From assembly GCA_031411575.1 (NCBI GenBank), contig JANOBJ010000371.1:1-13599 (forward strand): a stretch of DNA of 13,599 bases, written 5' to 3'. Origin of the DNA: JANOBJ01 sp031411575 (GTDB taxonomy: Bacteria > Pseudomonadota > Gammaproteobacteria > Burkholderiales > Burkholderiaceae_C). Below are positions 1 to 8,171 of the stretch, one piece after another (within the stretch, counting starts at the first letter, position 1; the number at the start of each line of letters is the position of its first letter). Made by a program: the position numbers and the translations under genes. The notes beneath the pieces are model-generated. The model ran no database searches, was not told the origin of the DNA, and saw only the letters and a program-made list of their open reading frames with translations.

Positions 1-800
1 AAGGGGATGTCTTCGCCGGTGAACCACAGCACCGAGTTGGTGGCCGATTTGCGCGATGAACCGGTGCCGACCACGTCGCCCACGTAGGCCACCAGGTTGC
101 CCTTGGCCCGCAGCGCCTCGATGAATTTGACCGGGCCGCGCTTGCCGTCTTCTTCAGGGGTGACACCGGGGCGCGCGTTCTTGTGCATGGCCAACGCATG
201 CAGCGGGATGTCGGGGCGGCTCCAGGCGTCGGGCGCGGGCGACAGGTCGTCGGTGTTGATCTCGCCCGCTACCTTGAAGACGGTGAGCGTGATCGATTCA
301 GGCACCGTGGGGCGCGAGGTGAACCACTCGGCGTCGGCCCAGCTCTGCAGCACGCCCTTGGCATGCGCGTTGCCCTTGTCGGCCTTGTCTTTGACGTCGT
401 GGAACTGGTCAAACATCAGCAGAGTTTTCTTCAGGCCCTCGGCCGCCACCGCCGCCACGGCCGCGTCGTCCAGCAGGTCGATCAGCGGCGTGAGGTTGTA
501 GCCGCCCAGCATGGTGCCCAGCAACTCGGTGGCCTTCGCGCGGCTGATGAGCGTGCAGGTTTCGGTGCTATGCGCCACGGCGGCCAGGTAGCTGGCCTTG
601 ACCTTGGCGGCGTCGTCCACGCCGGCCGGCACGCGGTGCGTGATCAGGTCCACCAGGGTCTTGTCTTCACCGGCGGGCGGGTTCTTGAGCAGCTCGATCA
701 GCTCGCCCGTCTGTTTGGCCGACAGCGGCAGCGGCGGAATGCCCAAGGCGGCGCGTTCTGCCACGTGGGCTCGGTAGGTCTGCAAAAAGGTGGACGACAT
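1..800 (-). CDS. acnB: Aconitate hydratase B, N-terminal part (cut by the left edge)
   Basis: AcnB interconverts citrate and isocitrate in the TCA cycle using a [4Fe-4S] cluster. Only the first ~266 codons are here, and the reading frame stays open to base 1. They cover the HEAT-like N-terminal domain specific to AcnB (about residues 1-160) and the start of the swivel domain, with the stretch GEINTDDLSPAPDAWSRPD and the substrate-loop motif GTGSSRKSATN near residues 245-255. The cluster-binding cysteines lie outside the window. The start ATG (complement of 798-800) gives the typical MSSTFLQTYRAHVAERAALG N-terminus and is preceded by an AGGAG ribosome site (complement of 810-814) nine bases away. 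The gene is the last of four same-strand genes after mdh. Its 163-base upstream gap could hold its own promoter, but I could not pick one out. Identification is by recognised sequence. Confidence 0.95.
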   Translation of the reverse strand, partial: MSSTFLQTYRAHVAERAALGIPPLPLSAKQTGELIELLKNPPAGEDKTLVDLITHRVPAGVDDAAKVKASYLAAVAHSTETCTLISRAKATELLGTMLGGYNLTPLIDLLDDAAVAAVAAEGLKKTLLMFDQFHDVKDKADKGNAHAKGVLQSWADAEWFTSRPTVPESITLTVFKVAGEINTDDLSPAPDAWSRPDIPLHALAMHKNARPGVTPEEDGKRGPVKFIEALRAKGNLVAYVGDVVGTGSSRKSATNSVLWFTGEDIP

Positions 801-923
801 GCGGGAGTTCTCCTGGGTCAAATCAAAAATCGTGTGCCATCGGGCGCGGTCGGGTGAAATCGGTGCCAGGGGTCAAACTTCGAGCCAAATAGGCCTCTGG
901 TCCTCTTCGGCTGGTCATTATTA

Positions 924-940
924 GCTATATTTTTAATAGC
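924..940. repeat. Short AT-rich hairpin repeat, copy 1 (GCTAT...ATAGC)
   Basis: GCTAT (924-928) and ATAGC (936-940) form a 5-bp inverted repeat around a 7-base AT loop. It lies in the gap between acnB and the upstream exported-protein gene. It is the weakest of three similar elements in this window (others at 10427-10445 and 12933-12951). The stem is too short and AT-rich to be a convincing terminator. Confidence 0.5.
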
Positions 941-963
941 GTTCTGGCTGCCGGCCCGCGCCT

Positions 964-1536
964 TTATTTCTTTTCCGTTGCCGGGGAATCAAGCAAGCTT
1001 GGTGCCGGGTTTTTCTTCAGCGCCTCGGCCACGGCGGCCTGGGCCGGGTTGGCGCACTCGTCGGCCACCCGCTTGCCGAGCTTCTGGTCCATCAGCATCG
1101 ACTTGTTGGCCAGTTGCAGCCAGACGGCCCCGGCGCGCTTGTCTTCCAGGCGGATGGCGCCAGTGGTGGTCTCGACCGGGAACATGCGGTAGCGCAGCTT
1201 GCCGGTCTGCACGTCAAAGTAGCCAGGCGCCTTGGTGTCGGCGGTCAGCTCCACAAACGCACCCAGTTCGCATGGCAGGCGGCCAATGTGCACCCGCTCG
1301 GCAATGGAGAGTTCGGCGGGCGAGAGCGCAGCCTCGGCCGCGATGATGCCGGTGGCCATCTGGTTGGCGGTGCTCTTGGCCTCGACGCGGCTCGTGGACG
1401 ACGATGCTTTGGCGGCAGGCTTGGCCTTTGGCTTTGCGGCCGCCTTGGCCGCTGGTTTGTCGGCGGCAGCGGTCTGCGCCAATGCCACCGCGGGCATCAG
1501 CAGCAGGGCCAGGCAGGTGGCGGTCAGTCGGTTCAT
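964..1536 (-). CDS. Exported protein of unknown function with Ala/Lys/Pro-rich linker
   Basis: I do not recognise a named family. The 190-residue product starts with a clear Sec signal peptide (MNRLTATCLALLLMPAVALA, likely cut after ALA-20), so it is probably periplasmic. Residues 21-48 are a low-complexity Ala/Lys/Pro linker. Residues ~50-180 look like a compact domain with two cysteines (C89 and C161) that could form a disulfide, and a segment around 103-120 (APGYFDVQTGKLRYRMFPVE) that looks conserved. The start at 1536 is chosen because GGAG (complement of 1543-1546) precedes it by six bases and because the signal peptide begins there; the frame extends upstream to 1713, but that part is arginine-rich and overlaps the CitE-like gene. 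It begins 34 bases after that gene ends, so the two are probably co-transcribed. Function unknown. Confidence 0.8.
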   Translation of the reverse strand: MNRLTATCLALLLMPAVALAQTAAADKPAAKAAAKPKAKPAAKASSSTSRVEAKSTANQMATGIIAAEAALSPAELSIAERVHIGRLPCELGAFVELTADTKAPGYFDVQTGKLRYRMFPVETTTGAIRLEDKRAGAVWLQLANKSMLMDQKLGKRVADECANPAQAAVAEALKKNPAPSLLDSPATEKK

Positions 1537-1570
1537 GGGGGTCTCCATTCGGGTCATGGTTGTGGGGCCG

Positions 1571-2602
1571 TCAGCGCGAGGCCGGATGTTCGGCCTGGCG
1601 ACTGGGGAAATAGGCCTGCATCTCGCTTGGCAGCGGTCTGCCGGTCTGGTGCGCGCGCTCCAGCACCGTCCAGTAGTAGCGGTAACTCGCGCGGTCATGC
1701 AATTTACCGTCAAACGAGATCGGCGCCCAGTTGGCGCGCACCGCTTCGGTAATCAAATGTGACGCGGTCTGGATCTCGTGCTCGGCCGGCGCCATGGCCG
1801 CCAGGATCGGGCGGATCTGGCTCGGGTGGATGCTCCACATGCGGGTGTAGCCAAATTCGCGCGCGGCGCGCTGCGCCGCCGCCTGCATCGCGGCCGTGTC
1901 GCTGAACTCGGTGACCACGCAGTGCGAGGGCACCTTGCCGTGGGCATGGCAGGCCGAGGCAATCTCGAGCTTGGCGCGCGCCACCAGCGGGTGGGTGAAC
2001 GGCCCGGCCGACGACATGCCGTCCGACGGGATGGCGCCGCCATGCGCCGACACAAAATCCATCAGGCCGAAGCTGAGCGACTGCACCCGCGGGTGCGCCG
2101 CGATCTCGAACGCACGGTGCACGGCGGCCGGCGATTCAATCAAAACTTGTAGCGGTAAATGACCAGCTGATGCGGACTTGAGGGCGTTTTCGGCACGAAT
2201 TACGTCGCCGACCGACTCCACCTTGGGAACCATGATGTGGGTCAGCCGGTGACCGGCCTGGCTGGCGATCAGCGCGATGTCGGCCTCAAACGCCGGGTGG
2301 TCGACCGGGTGCACGCGCACCGCCACGCGCGCATCGGGCGCGGCCGCCAGCGCCAGGTTGATCACCAGCGCCGCGTGCTCGGCCTCGCCACCCACGGGTG
2401 CGCCGTCTTCGCAGTCGAGCGTGACGTCGAACACACAGGCGCCGAACTCTTGCGTCATCTCGGCCTGCAGCTGCAGGCTTTTCTTCATCCGCGCCTCGAC
2501 GCCGCTGTAGTGGTCGCAGACGGGGAGGGACAAGGCGCCCGCTTGGGCGCCGAGGAGCACGTCGCGCGGATGGTTCACGTCAGGCAACCGCTGTGCGGCC
2601 AC
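1571..2602 (-). CDS. HpcH/HpaI aldolase / citrate lyase beta-like (CitE family) protein
   Basis: The protein belongs to the CitE-like branch of the HpcH/HpaI aldolase family, TIM-barrel enzymes that split or form acyl-CoA thioesters such as malyl-CoA or citramalyl-CoA using Mg2+. Motifs seen in order: LDCEDGAP (62-69), RVHP (96-99), MVPKVES (124-130), IESP with the likely metal ligand E156, FGLMDF with D182, and WSIHPSQI (256-263). Length 343 is near that of this subgroup. The substrate cannot be read from the sequence. There is no citD or citF neighbour, so it is not a classical citrate lyase subunit; a malyl-CoA-type lyase is a reasonable inference given the TCA context. The start is uncertain: GTG at 2602 is used, but GTG at 2578, just before the conserved NHPRDVLLG, is also possible, and neither has a good ribosome site. 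The upstream ~100 bases to mdh are a GC-rich repeat. Confidence 0.85.
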   Translation of the reverse strand: MAAQRLPDVNHPRDVLLGAQAGALSLPVCDHYSGVEARMKKSLQLQAEMTQEFGACVFDVTLDCEDGAPVGGEAEHAALVINLALAAAPDARVAVRVHPVDHPAFEADIALIASQAGHRLTHIMVPKVESVGDVIRAENALKSASAGHLPLQVLIESPAAVHRAFEIAAHPRVQSLSFGLMDFVSAHGGAIPSDGMSSAGPFTHPLVARAKLEIASACHAHGKVPSHCVVTEFSDTAAMQAAAQRAAREFGYTRMWSIHPSQIRPILAAMAPAEHEIQTASHLITEAVRANWAPISFDGKLHDRASYRYYWTVLERAHQTGRPLPSEMQAYFPSRQAEHPASR

Positions 2603-2623
2603 CGCACGCCCATTCGTGGGCCG

Positions 2624-2700
2624 CCGCGGAACCGGCTTGGCCGGGCCGCTGGCGGCGCCCCCTGGAGGGGGAGGCGCCGGAGGCGCTTCGGGGGTGGGTC
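2624..2700. repeat. GC-rich intergenic repeat-like element between mdh and the CitE-like gene
   Basis: Almost the whole gap between mdh and the CitE-like gene is GC-rich and full of dyads: GGCGCC at 2654-2659 matches GGCGCC at 2673-2678, and inside it CCCCCT (2658-2663) faces AGGGGG (2666-2671). The wording (CCGGCTTGGCCGGGCCGCTGG, a C-run/G-run hairpin, GGCGCTTCGGGGG) resembles interspersed repeats I know from Comamonadaceae intergenic regions; that recognition is from memory. The boundaries are approximate, and the repeat may continue to about 2590 and so supply the downstream gene's start codon. A related hairpin occurs at 8200-8255. Confidence 0.5.
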
Positions 2701-2703
2701 ATG

Positions 2704-3690
<987 letters not shown>

Positions 3691-3794
3691 GGGGAATCTC
3701 CAGGAAGTGGGTAAAACGGGTGTCGTTGGCCACTTCGCGGGGTGCGCACATCCTGTGCACGAAAGACGGGCGAAGCGGTGCGGGACAGCCTTGA

Positions 3795-3824
3795 AGTGTA
3801 CCCGCGAAAACCCTGATTCGTCAA
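3795..3824 (-). promoter_or_regulatory. Predicted sigma70 promoter of mdh
   Basis: Read on the minus strand, TTGACG (complement of 3819-3824) is followed after 18 bases by TACACT (complement of 3795-3800). This is close to the sigma70 consensus and would start a transcript near 3788, giving mdh a leader of about 97 bases. It lies back to back with the regulator's promoter, and the palindrome at 3836-3847 is just upstream of its -35 box. Sequence prediction only. Confidence 0.6.
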
Positions 3825-3825
3825 T

Positions 3826-3853
3826 TTGTCTTATGTCTTATATAAGATATGAT
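3826..3853 (+). promoter_or_regulatory. Predicted sigma70 promoter of the GntR regulator gene
   Basis: TTGTCT (3826-3831) and TATGAT (3848-3853) are separated by 16 bases, giving a start near 3860 and a leader of only ~18 bases before the ATG at 3878. The palindrome 3836-3847 fills most of the spacer, the classic place for an autorepressor to block RNA polymerase. Sequence prediction only. Confidence 0.5.
3828..3848. promoter_or_regulatory. Candidate operator for the adjacent GntR-family regulator
   Basis: A perfect 12-base palindrome TCTTATATAAGA spans 3836-3847. The half-site occurs three times: GTCTTAT at 3828-3834, again directly at 3835-3841, and inverted as ATAAGAT at 3842-3848. GntR-family repressors bind such AT-rich palindromes as dimers, and the site sits inside the regulator's own promoter and just upstream of the mdh -35 box. 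Assignment to the neighbouring regulator is inference. I did not see a second copy upstream of sdhC, acnB, gltA or the leu genes. Confidence 0.55.
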
Positions 3854-3877
3854 TTCAGCGATTCAAGCGCGACCACC

Positions 3878-4660
3878 ATGGCCTCCACCACCCCCCTGCC
3901 GCCCGACGCCGACATGCCTGCCAGCGAGCTGCCGGCGCCGGCTTTCAGCCCGCTGTACCAGCAGATCAAGGGCCTGATCCTGCAAAGCCTGCAGACCGGC
4001 GAATGGAAGCCGGGCGAGGCCATCCCGAGCGAGATGGACCTCGCCGCGCGCTACCGCGTGAGCCAGGGCACGGTGCGCAAGGCGATCGACGAACTGGCCG
4101 CCGACAACCTGGTGATCCGGCGCCAGGGCAAGGGCACCTTCGTGGCGACCCATGCCGAACACCATGTCCAATACCGCTTCCTCAAACTCATTCCCGACAG
4201 TGGCGACATCAGCCATGAAGGCCCGGCCCAGCGCGACGTGATCGAATGCCGGCGCCTGCGTGCCAGTGCTGACGTGGCGCGCGCGCTGGCGTTGCGCTCG
4301 GGCGACGCGGTGATGCAGGTACGCCGCGTGCTGTCGTTTGTCGGCGTGCCCACCATCCTGGAAGACCTGTGGCTGCCCGGCGGCCCGTTCAAGGGCCTGA
4401 GCGCCGAGCAGATGGCCGGCTACAACGGCCCGACCTATGCGATGTTTGAGCTGGATTTCGGCGTGCGGATGGTGCGCGCCGAAGAAAAAATCCGCGCCGT
4501 GTCGGCCGACGAGGCCCAGGCCGCTCTGCTGCAGGTAGCCGCCGGGACGCCGCTGCTGAGCGTGGAACGCATCGCCTACACCTACAACGACGTGCCCATG
4601 GAGCTGCGCCGCGGCCTGTACCGCACCGATACGCACCACTACCACAACCAACTCAACTGA
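3878..4660 (+). CDS. GntR-family transcriptional regulator, HutC/UTRA subfamily
   Basis: A 260-residue DNA-binding regulator. Residues ~23-92 form the GntR winged helix: SPLYQQIKGLILQSL, then GEAIPSEMDLAARYRVSQG and TVRKAIDELAADNLVIRRQG, ending in GKGTFVA. Residues ~97-255 form a UTRA ligand-binding domain, with REL-type landmarks RRVLSFVGVPTILEDLWLP (149-167) and a C-terminal TPLLSVERIAYTYNDVPME. The ligand is unknown; a TCA-related acid is a plausible inference from the location between mdh and sdhC. The start at 3878 (ATGGCC) is preferred because the frame upstream runs through the promoter and operator; ATG at 3833 would lie inside the promoter. No strong ribosome site is seen. The gene ends 160 bases before sdhC on the same strand and could be partly co-transcribed with it. 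Autoregulation through 3836-3847 is likely. Confidence 0.9.
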   Translation: MASTTPLPPDADMPASELPAPAFSPLYQQIKGLILQSLQTGEWKPGEAIPSEMDLAARYRVSQGTVRKAIDELAADNLVIRRQGKGTFVATHAEHHVQYRFLKLIPDSGDISHEGPAQRDVIECRRLRASADVARALALRSGDAVMQVRRVLSFVGVPTILEDLWLPGGPFKGLSAEQMAGYNGPTYAMFELDFGVRMVRAEEKIRAVSADEAQAALLQVAAGTPLLSVERIAYTYNDVPMELRRGLYRTDTHHYHNQLN

Positions 4661-4710
4661 AGCCAGCGGCCGGGGCGCACAAAGCACCTGCAGCCGCACA
4701 CCCGACCCCG

Positions 4711-4763
4711 TTTCTCTAGAATGCCTGCAATGTCCGCGTCAGTTTGCTGCGTTGCAATAGAAT
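4711..4763 (+). promoter_or_regulatory. Possible sdh operon promoter region (weak)
   Basis: The 160-base gap before sdhC has two TAGAAT sequences, at 4717-4722 and 4758-4763, that could act as -10 boxes. Neither has a good -35 at 16-18 bases, so an activator-dependent promoter or read-through from gntR is also possible. There is no terminator-like hairpin in the gap. Confidence 0.25.
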
Positions 4764-4820
4764 TTTGGCTGGCGCGACATCTCCGAATTACAACGAAGTT
4801 ACATCCAGGAACTCCACCCC

Positions 4821-5252
4821 ATGACCGAGCTCGCCAAGAAGCGGCCTGAATTCCGCAACATCAACGCCTTCAAGGACCTGACGACCTACCGCATGACAGC
4901 GGCCGCGTGGGTGTCGATCCTGCACCGGGCCAGCGGCGCGGTGATGTTCCTGCTGCTGCCGTTCATCATCTGGATGTTCGACACCTCGGTGTCGTCCGAA
5001 ATTTCGTTCGCCCGATTCAAGGCCGCGTTCAACGTGGGCCTGCTCGGTCTGCCGGGCTTCATCTGGAAGCTGGTGGCACTGGCGCTGCTCTGGGCCTTTT
5101 TGCACCACCTGATCGCCGGCCTGCGCCACCTGTATATGGAAGTCACGCACAAGCTCACCAAGGAGTTCGGCCGATCGTCCGCCATCACCACGCTGGTGCT
5201 GAGCCTGGGCCTGACGCTCGTGCTGGGCGCCAAGCTGTTTGGCATTTATTGA
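4821..5252 (+). CDS. sdhC: Succinate dehydrogenase cytochrome b556 subunit
   Basis: SdhC is one of the two inner-membrane anchors of succinate:quinone oxidoreductase (complex II); it helps bind heme b and ubiquinone. The 143-residue protein has three membrane segments (about 37-53, 76-99, 121-141). SILHR at 32-36 carries the quinone-site Ser and Arg with the same spacing as S27/R31 of the E. coli protein, and HHLIAGLRH at 95-103 carries the heme-ligand histidine (probably H96). The start ATG follows AGGAA about ten bases upstream and gives MTELAKKRPEFRNINAF. First gene of sdhCDABE, 21 bases before sdhD. Confidence 0.95.
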   Translation: MTELAKKRPEFRNINAFKDLTTYRMTAAAWVSILHRASGAVMFLLLPFIIWMFDTSVSSEISFARFKAAFNVGLLGLPGFIWKLVALALLWAFLHHLIAGLRHLYMEVTHKLTKEFGRSSAITTLVLSLGLTLVLGAKLFGIY

Positions 5253-5273
5253 ATCTGGCCAGGAAAACTGAAC

Positions 5274-5639
5274 ATGTCTGTCAATTACGGCTCCAAACGC
5301 ATCGTTGTCGGCGCGCACTACGGGGTGCGCGACTGGCTCAGCCAGGGCGTCACCGCAGCGCTCATGGCCCTGTTCACCTTCATCGTGCTGGCCCAGGTGA
5401 TGTTCACCCGCGGCCCGATCGGTTATGACCAGTGGGCCGGCATCTTTGCCGCCCAGTGGATGAAGGTGCTGACCTTCGTCGTCATCATTGCGCTGCTCTA
5501 CCACGTGTGGGTAGGCGTTCGCAATATCTTCATGGACTATGTCCAGCCGGTTGCCCTGCGTTTGACGCTGCAAGTGTTGTCCATCGTCTGGCTCGTGGGG
5601 TGCGCGGGCTGGGCGATTCAAGTTCTCTGGAGGCTGTAA
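5274..5639 (+). CDS. sdhD: Succinate dehydrogenase hydrophobic membrane anchor subunit
   Basis: SdhD pairs with SdhC to anchor complex II, and supplies part of the quinone pocket and the second heme face. The 121-residue protein has three hydrophobic segments (about 25-45, 63-81, 95-118). H77 in YHVWVGVRN, followed by D88-Y89 in FMDYV, matches the spacing of H71, D82 and Y83 of the E. coli protein, the heme-ligand and quinone-site residues. An AGGAAA ribosome site precedes the ATG. The stop is four bases before the sdhA start, and the GGAGG of sdhA lies inside the end of this gene, so translation is probably coupled. Confidence 0.93.
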   Translation: MSVNYGSKRIVVGAHYGVRDWLSQGVTAALMALFTFIVLAQVMFTRGPIGYDQWAGIFAAQWMKVLTFVVIIALLYHVWVGVRNIFMDYVQPVALRLTLQVLSIVWLVGCAGWAIQVLWRL

Positions 5640-5643
5640 CTCA

Positions 5644-7443
5644 ATGGCTTATTCGTCTGCTGACATTGCCAAGCGCAAGTTCGACGTCGTGATCATCGGT
5701 GCCGGCGGCTCGGGCATGCGCGCGTCGCTGCAACTGGCGCGCGCCGGGCTGAACGTGGCGGTGCTGTCCAAGGTGTTCCCTACCCGCTCGCATACCGTGG
5801 CGGCGCAGGGCGGCATTGGCGCCGCCCTTGGCAACATGAACGAGGACAACTGGCACTACCACTTTTATGACACGGTCAAGGGGTCGGATTGGCTGGGCGA
5901 CCAGGACGCGATCGAGTTCATGTGCCGCGAAGCCCCCAAGGTCGTCTATGACCTGGAACACATGGGCATGCCGTTTGACCGCAACCCCGACGGCACCATT
6001 TACCAGCGCCCGTTTGGCGGCCACACCGCCAACTACGGCGAAAAAGCGGTTGAGCGCGCCTGCGCCGCGGCCGACCGCACCGGCCACGCCATGCTGCATA
6101 CGCTCTACCAGCAAAACGTCAAGGCCAAGACCAGCTTCTTTGTCGAGTGGATGGCGCTCGATATGATCCGCGACGCCGATGGCGACGTGGTGGGCGTCAC
6201 CGCGCTCGAGATGGAAACCGGCGACCTGCACATCCTGGAAGCCAAGACCACGCTGCTGGCTACCGGCGGGGCAGGACGCATTTTTGCCGCGTCGACCAAT
6301 GCCTTCATCAACACCGGCGATGGCCTGGGGCTGGCGGCGCGCGCCGGCATCCCACTGGAAGACATGGAGTTCTGGCAGTTTCACCCGACCGGCGTGGCCG
6401 GTGCCGGCGTGCTGCTGACCGAAGGCTGCCGTGGCGAAGGCGCGATCTTGCTGAACAGCAATGGCGAGCGCTTCATGGAGCGCTATGCGCCCACGCTGAA
6501 AGACCTGGCGCCGCGCGATTTCGTGTCGCGCTCGATGGACCAGGAAATCAAGGAAGGGCGTGGCTGCGGCCCCAACAAGGACTACGTGCTGCTCAAGCTC
6601 GACCACCTGGGCGCCGAGACCATCATGAAGCGCCTGCCCTCGGTCTACGAGATCGGTCACAACTTCGCCAACGTGGACATCACCAAAGAGCCCATCCCCG
6701 TGGTGCCCACCATCCATTACCAGATGGGCGGCATCCCGACCAATGTGAACGGCCAGGTGGTGGTGCAACAGGGCGATGTGCACAACGCGGTGGTGAACGG
6801 CCTGTACGCGGTGGGCGAATGCTCCTGCGTGAGCGTGCACGGCGCCAACCGGCTGGGCACCAACTCGCTGCTTGACCTGCTCGTGTTCGGCCGCGCGGCG
6901 GGCAACCACATTGTCGAATTCCACAACAAGAACAAGGCCCACAAGCCCTTGCCAGCCGACGCCGCCGACCGCACGCTGGAGCGCCTTAACCGCCTGGACA
7001 ACGCGACCAGCGGCGAGTACGCACAGGACGTGGCCAACGACATCCGCGCCTCGATGCAGTTGCACGCCGGCGTGTTCCGCACGCAAGCCAGCATGGACGA
7101 GGGCGTGGGCAAGATCGCCGCCCTGCGCGAGCGCGTGAAGGCCATCGACCTGAAAGACAAGTCCAAGGTGTTCAACACCGCGCGCATCGAGGCGCTGGAA
7201 GTCGAGAACCTGATCGAGGCGGCCGAGGCCACCATGGTGTCAGCCGCGGCGCGCCATGAAAGCCGCGGCGCGCACACCGTCAACGACTACAGCGATTCGC
7301 CCGAGCACCCCAACGGCCGCAACGACACCGACTGGCACAAGCACACGCTGTGGTACAGCGAAGGCAACCGCCTGTCGTACAAGCCGGTCCAGATGAAGCC
7401 GCTGACCGTGGCGTCTGTCGAGCTCAAAGTCCGTACCTTCTAA
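5644..7443 (+). CDS. sdhA: Succinate dehydrogenase flavoprotein subunit
   Basis: SdhA oxidises succinate to fumarate on the cytoplasmic face of the membrane and passes electrons through covalently bound FAD to SdhB. The 599-residue protein shows the FAD motif IIGAGGSGMR (17-26), the flavin-linking histidine H50 in TRSHTVAAQGG, and the active-site set H247 (FHPTG), E260, R291 (the proton-shuttle arginine, in LAPRDFVSRS), H358 (IHYQMGG) and R403 (ANRLGTNSLL), all at the spacing of E. coli SdhA. The C-terminal region ends normally with VELKVRTF. The ribosome site GGAGG is within the last codons of sdhD. Flavinylation is likely assisted by SdhE encoded two genes downstream. Confidence 0.98.
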   Translation: MAYSSADIAKRKFDVVIIGAGGSGMRASLQLARAGLNVAVLSKVFPTRSHTVAAQGGIGAALGNMNEDNWHYHFYDTVKGSDWLGDQDAIEFMCREAPKVVYDLEHMGMPFDRNPDGTIYQRPFGGHTANYGEKAVERACAAADRTGHAMLHTLYQQNVKAKTSFFVEWMALDMIRDADGDVVGVTALEMETGDLHILEAKTTLLATGGAGRIFAASTNAFINTGDGLGLAARAGIPLEDMEFWQFHPTGVAGAGVLLTEGCRGEGAILLNSNGERFMERYAPTLKDLAPRDFVSRSMDQEIKEGRGCGPNKDYVLLKLDHLGAETIMKRLPSVYEIGHNFANVDITKEPIPVVPTIHYQMGGIPTNVNGQVVVQQGDVHNAVVNGLYAVGECSCVSVHGANRLGTNSLLDLLVFGRAAGNHIVEFHNKNKAHKPLPADAADRTLERLNRLDNATSGEYAQDVANDIRASMQLHAGVFRTQASMDEGVGKIAALRERVKAIDLKDKSKVFNTARIEALEVENLIEAAEATMVSAAARHESRGAHTVNDYSDSPEHPNGRNDTDWHKHTLWYSEGNRLSYKPVQMKPLTVASVELKVRTF

Positions 7444-7465
7444 GCAGCACCGGAGAACCCACCCC

Positions 7466-8170
7466 ATGACGATGCGCACATTCCAGATCTATCGCTACGA
7501 CCCGGACAAGGACGCCAAGCCCTACATGCAGACCGTGAAGGTCGAGCTGGATGGCAGCGAGCGCATGCTGCTCGACGCGCTGATGAAACTCAAAAGCCAG
7601 GACCCGACCATCACCTTCCGCCGCTCATGCCGCGAGGGCGTGTGCGGCTCCGACGCGATGAACATCAATGGCAAGAACGGCCTGGCGTGCCTGACCAACA
7701 TGCGCACGCTGAAAGACCCGATCATCCTCAAGCCGCTGCCCGGCCTGCCCGTGATCCGCGACCTGATCGTGGACATGACGCAGTTTTTCAAGCAGTACAA
7801 CTCGATCAAGCCCTATCTGGTGAACGACACCGTGCCGCCCGAGAAAGAGCGCCTGCAAAGCCCCGAGGAGCGCGACGAGCTGAATGGCCTGTACGAGTGC
7901 ATTCTGTGCGCCAGCTGCTCCACCAGCTGCCCGAGCTTCTGGTGGAACCCGGACAAGTTTGTCGGCCCAGCAGGCCTGCTGCAGGCCTACCGCTTCATTG
8001 CCGACAGCCGCGACCACGACACCGCCGCCCGACTCGACAACCTGGAAGACCCATACCGGCTGTTTCGCTGCCACACCATCATGAACTGCGTCGATGTCTG
8101 CCCCAAGGGCCTGAACCCGACTCGGGCCATCGGCAAGATCAAGGAAATGATGGTGCTCAGAACGATCTGA
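7466..8170 (+). CDS. sdhB: Succinate dehydrogenase iron-sulfur subunit
   Basis: SdhB carries electrons from FAD to quinone through three clusters. In the 234-residue protein the [2Fe-2S] ligands are C55, C60, D63 and C75 (CREGVCGSD...C, with Asp in place of one Cys as in E. coli). The [4Fe-4S] site is C145, C148, C151 plus C212, and the [3Fe-4S] site is C155, C202 and C208, from CILCASCSTSC and CHTIMNCVDVCPKG. The first ATG (7466) is used because GGAG at 7452-7455 is ten bases upstream; a second ATG at 7472 is possible. It ends one base before the sdhE ATG. Confidence 0.97.
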   Translation: MTMRTFQIYRYDPDKDAKPYMQTVKVELDGSERMLLDALMKLKSQDPTITFRRSCREGVCGSDAMNINGKNGLACLTNMRTLKDPIILKPLPGLPVIRDLIVDMTQFFKQYNSIKPYLVNDTVPPEKERLQSPEERDELNGLYECILCASCSTSCPSFWWNPDKFVGPAGLLQAYRFIADSRDHDTAARLDNLEDPYRLFRCHTIMNCVDVCPKGLNPTRAIGKIKEMMVLRTI

Positions 8171-8171
8171 T

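Noticed and set aside
183..857. 224-codon plus-strand open frame in the left part
   Set aside because: Antisense to acnB, whose own frame is long, open to the window edge and clearly recognisable.
1537..1713. N-terminal extension of the exported protein
   Set aside because: It would place an arginine-rich stretch before a clear signal peptide and overlap the CitE-like gene; a ribosome site fits the start at 1536.
5641..7086. 481-codon open frame on the minus strand opposite sdhA
   Set aside because: Shadow of sdhA, caused by codon bias in high-GC DNA; no motif or start signal.
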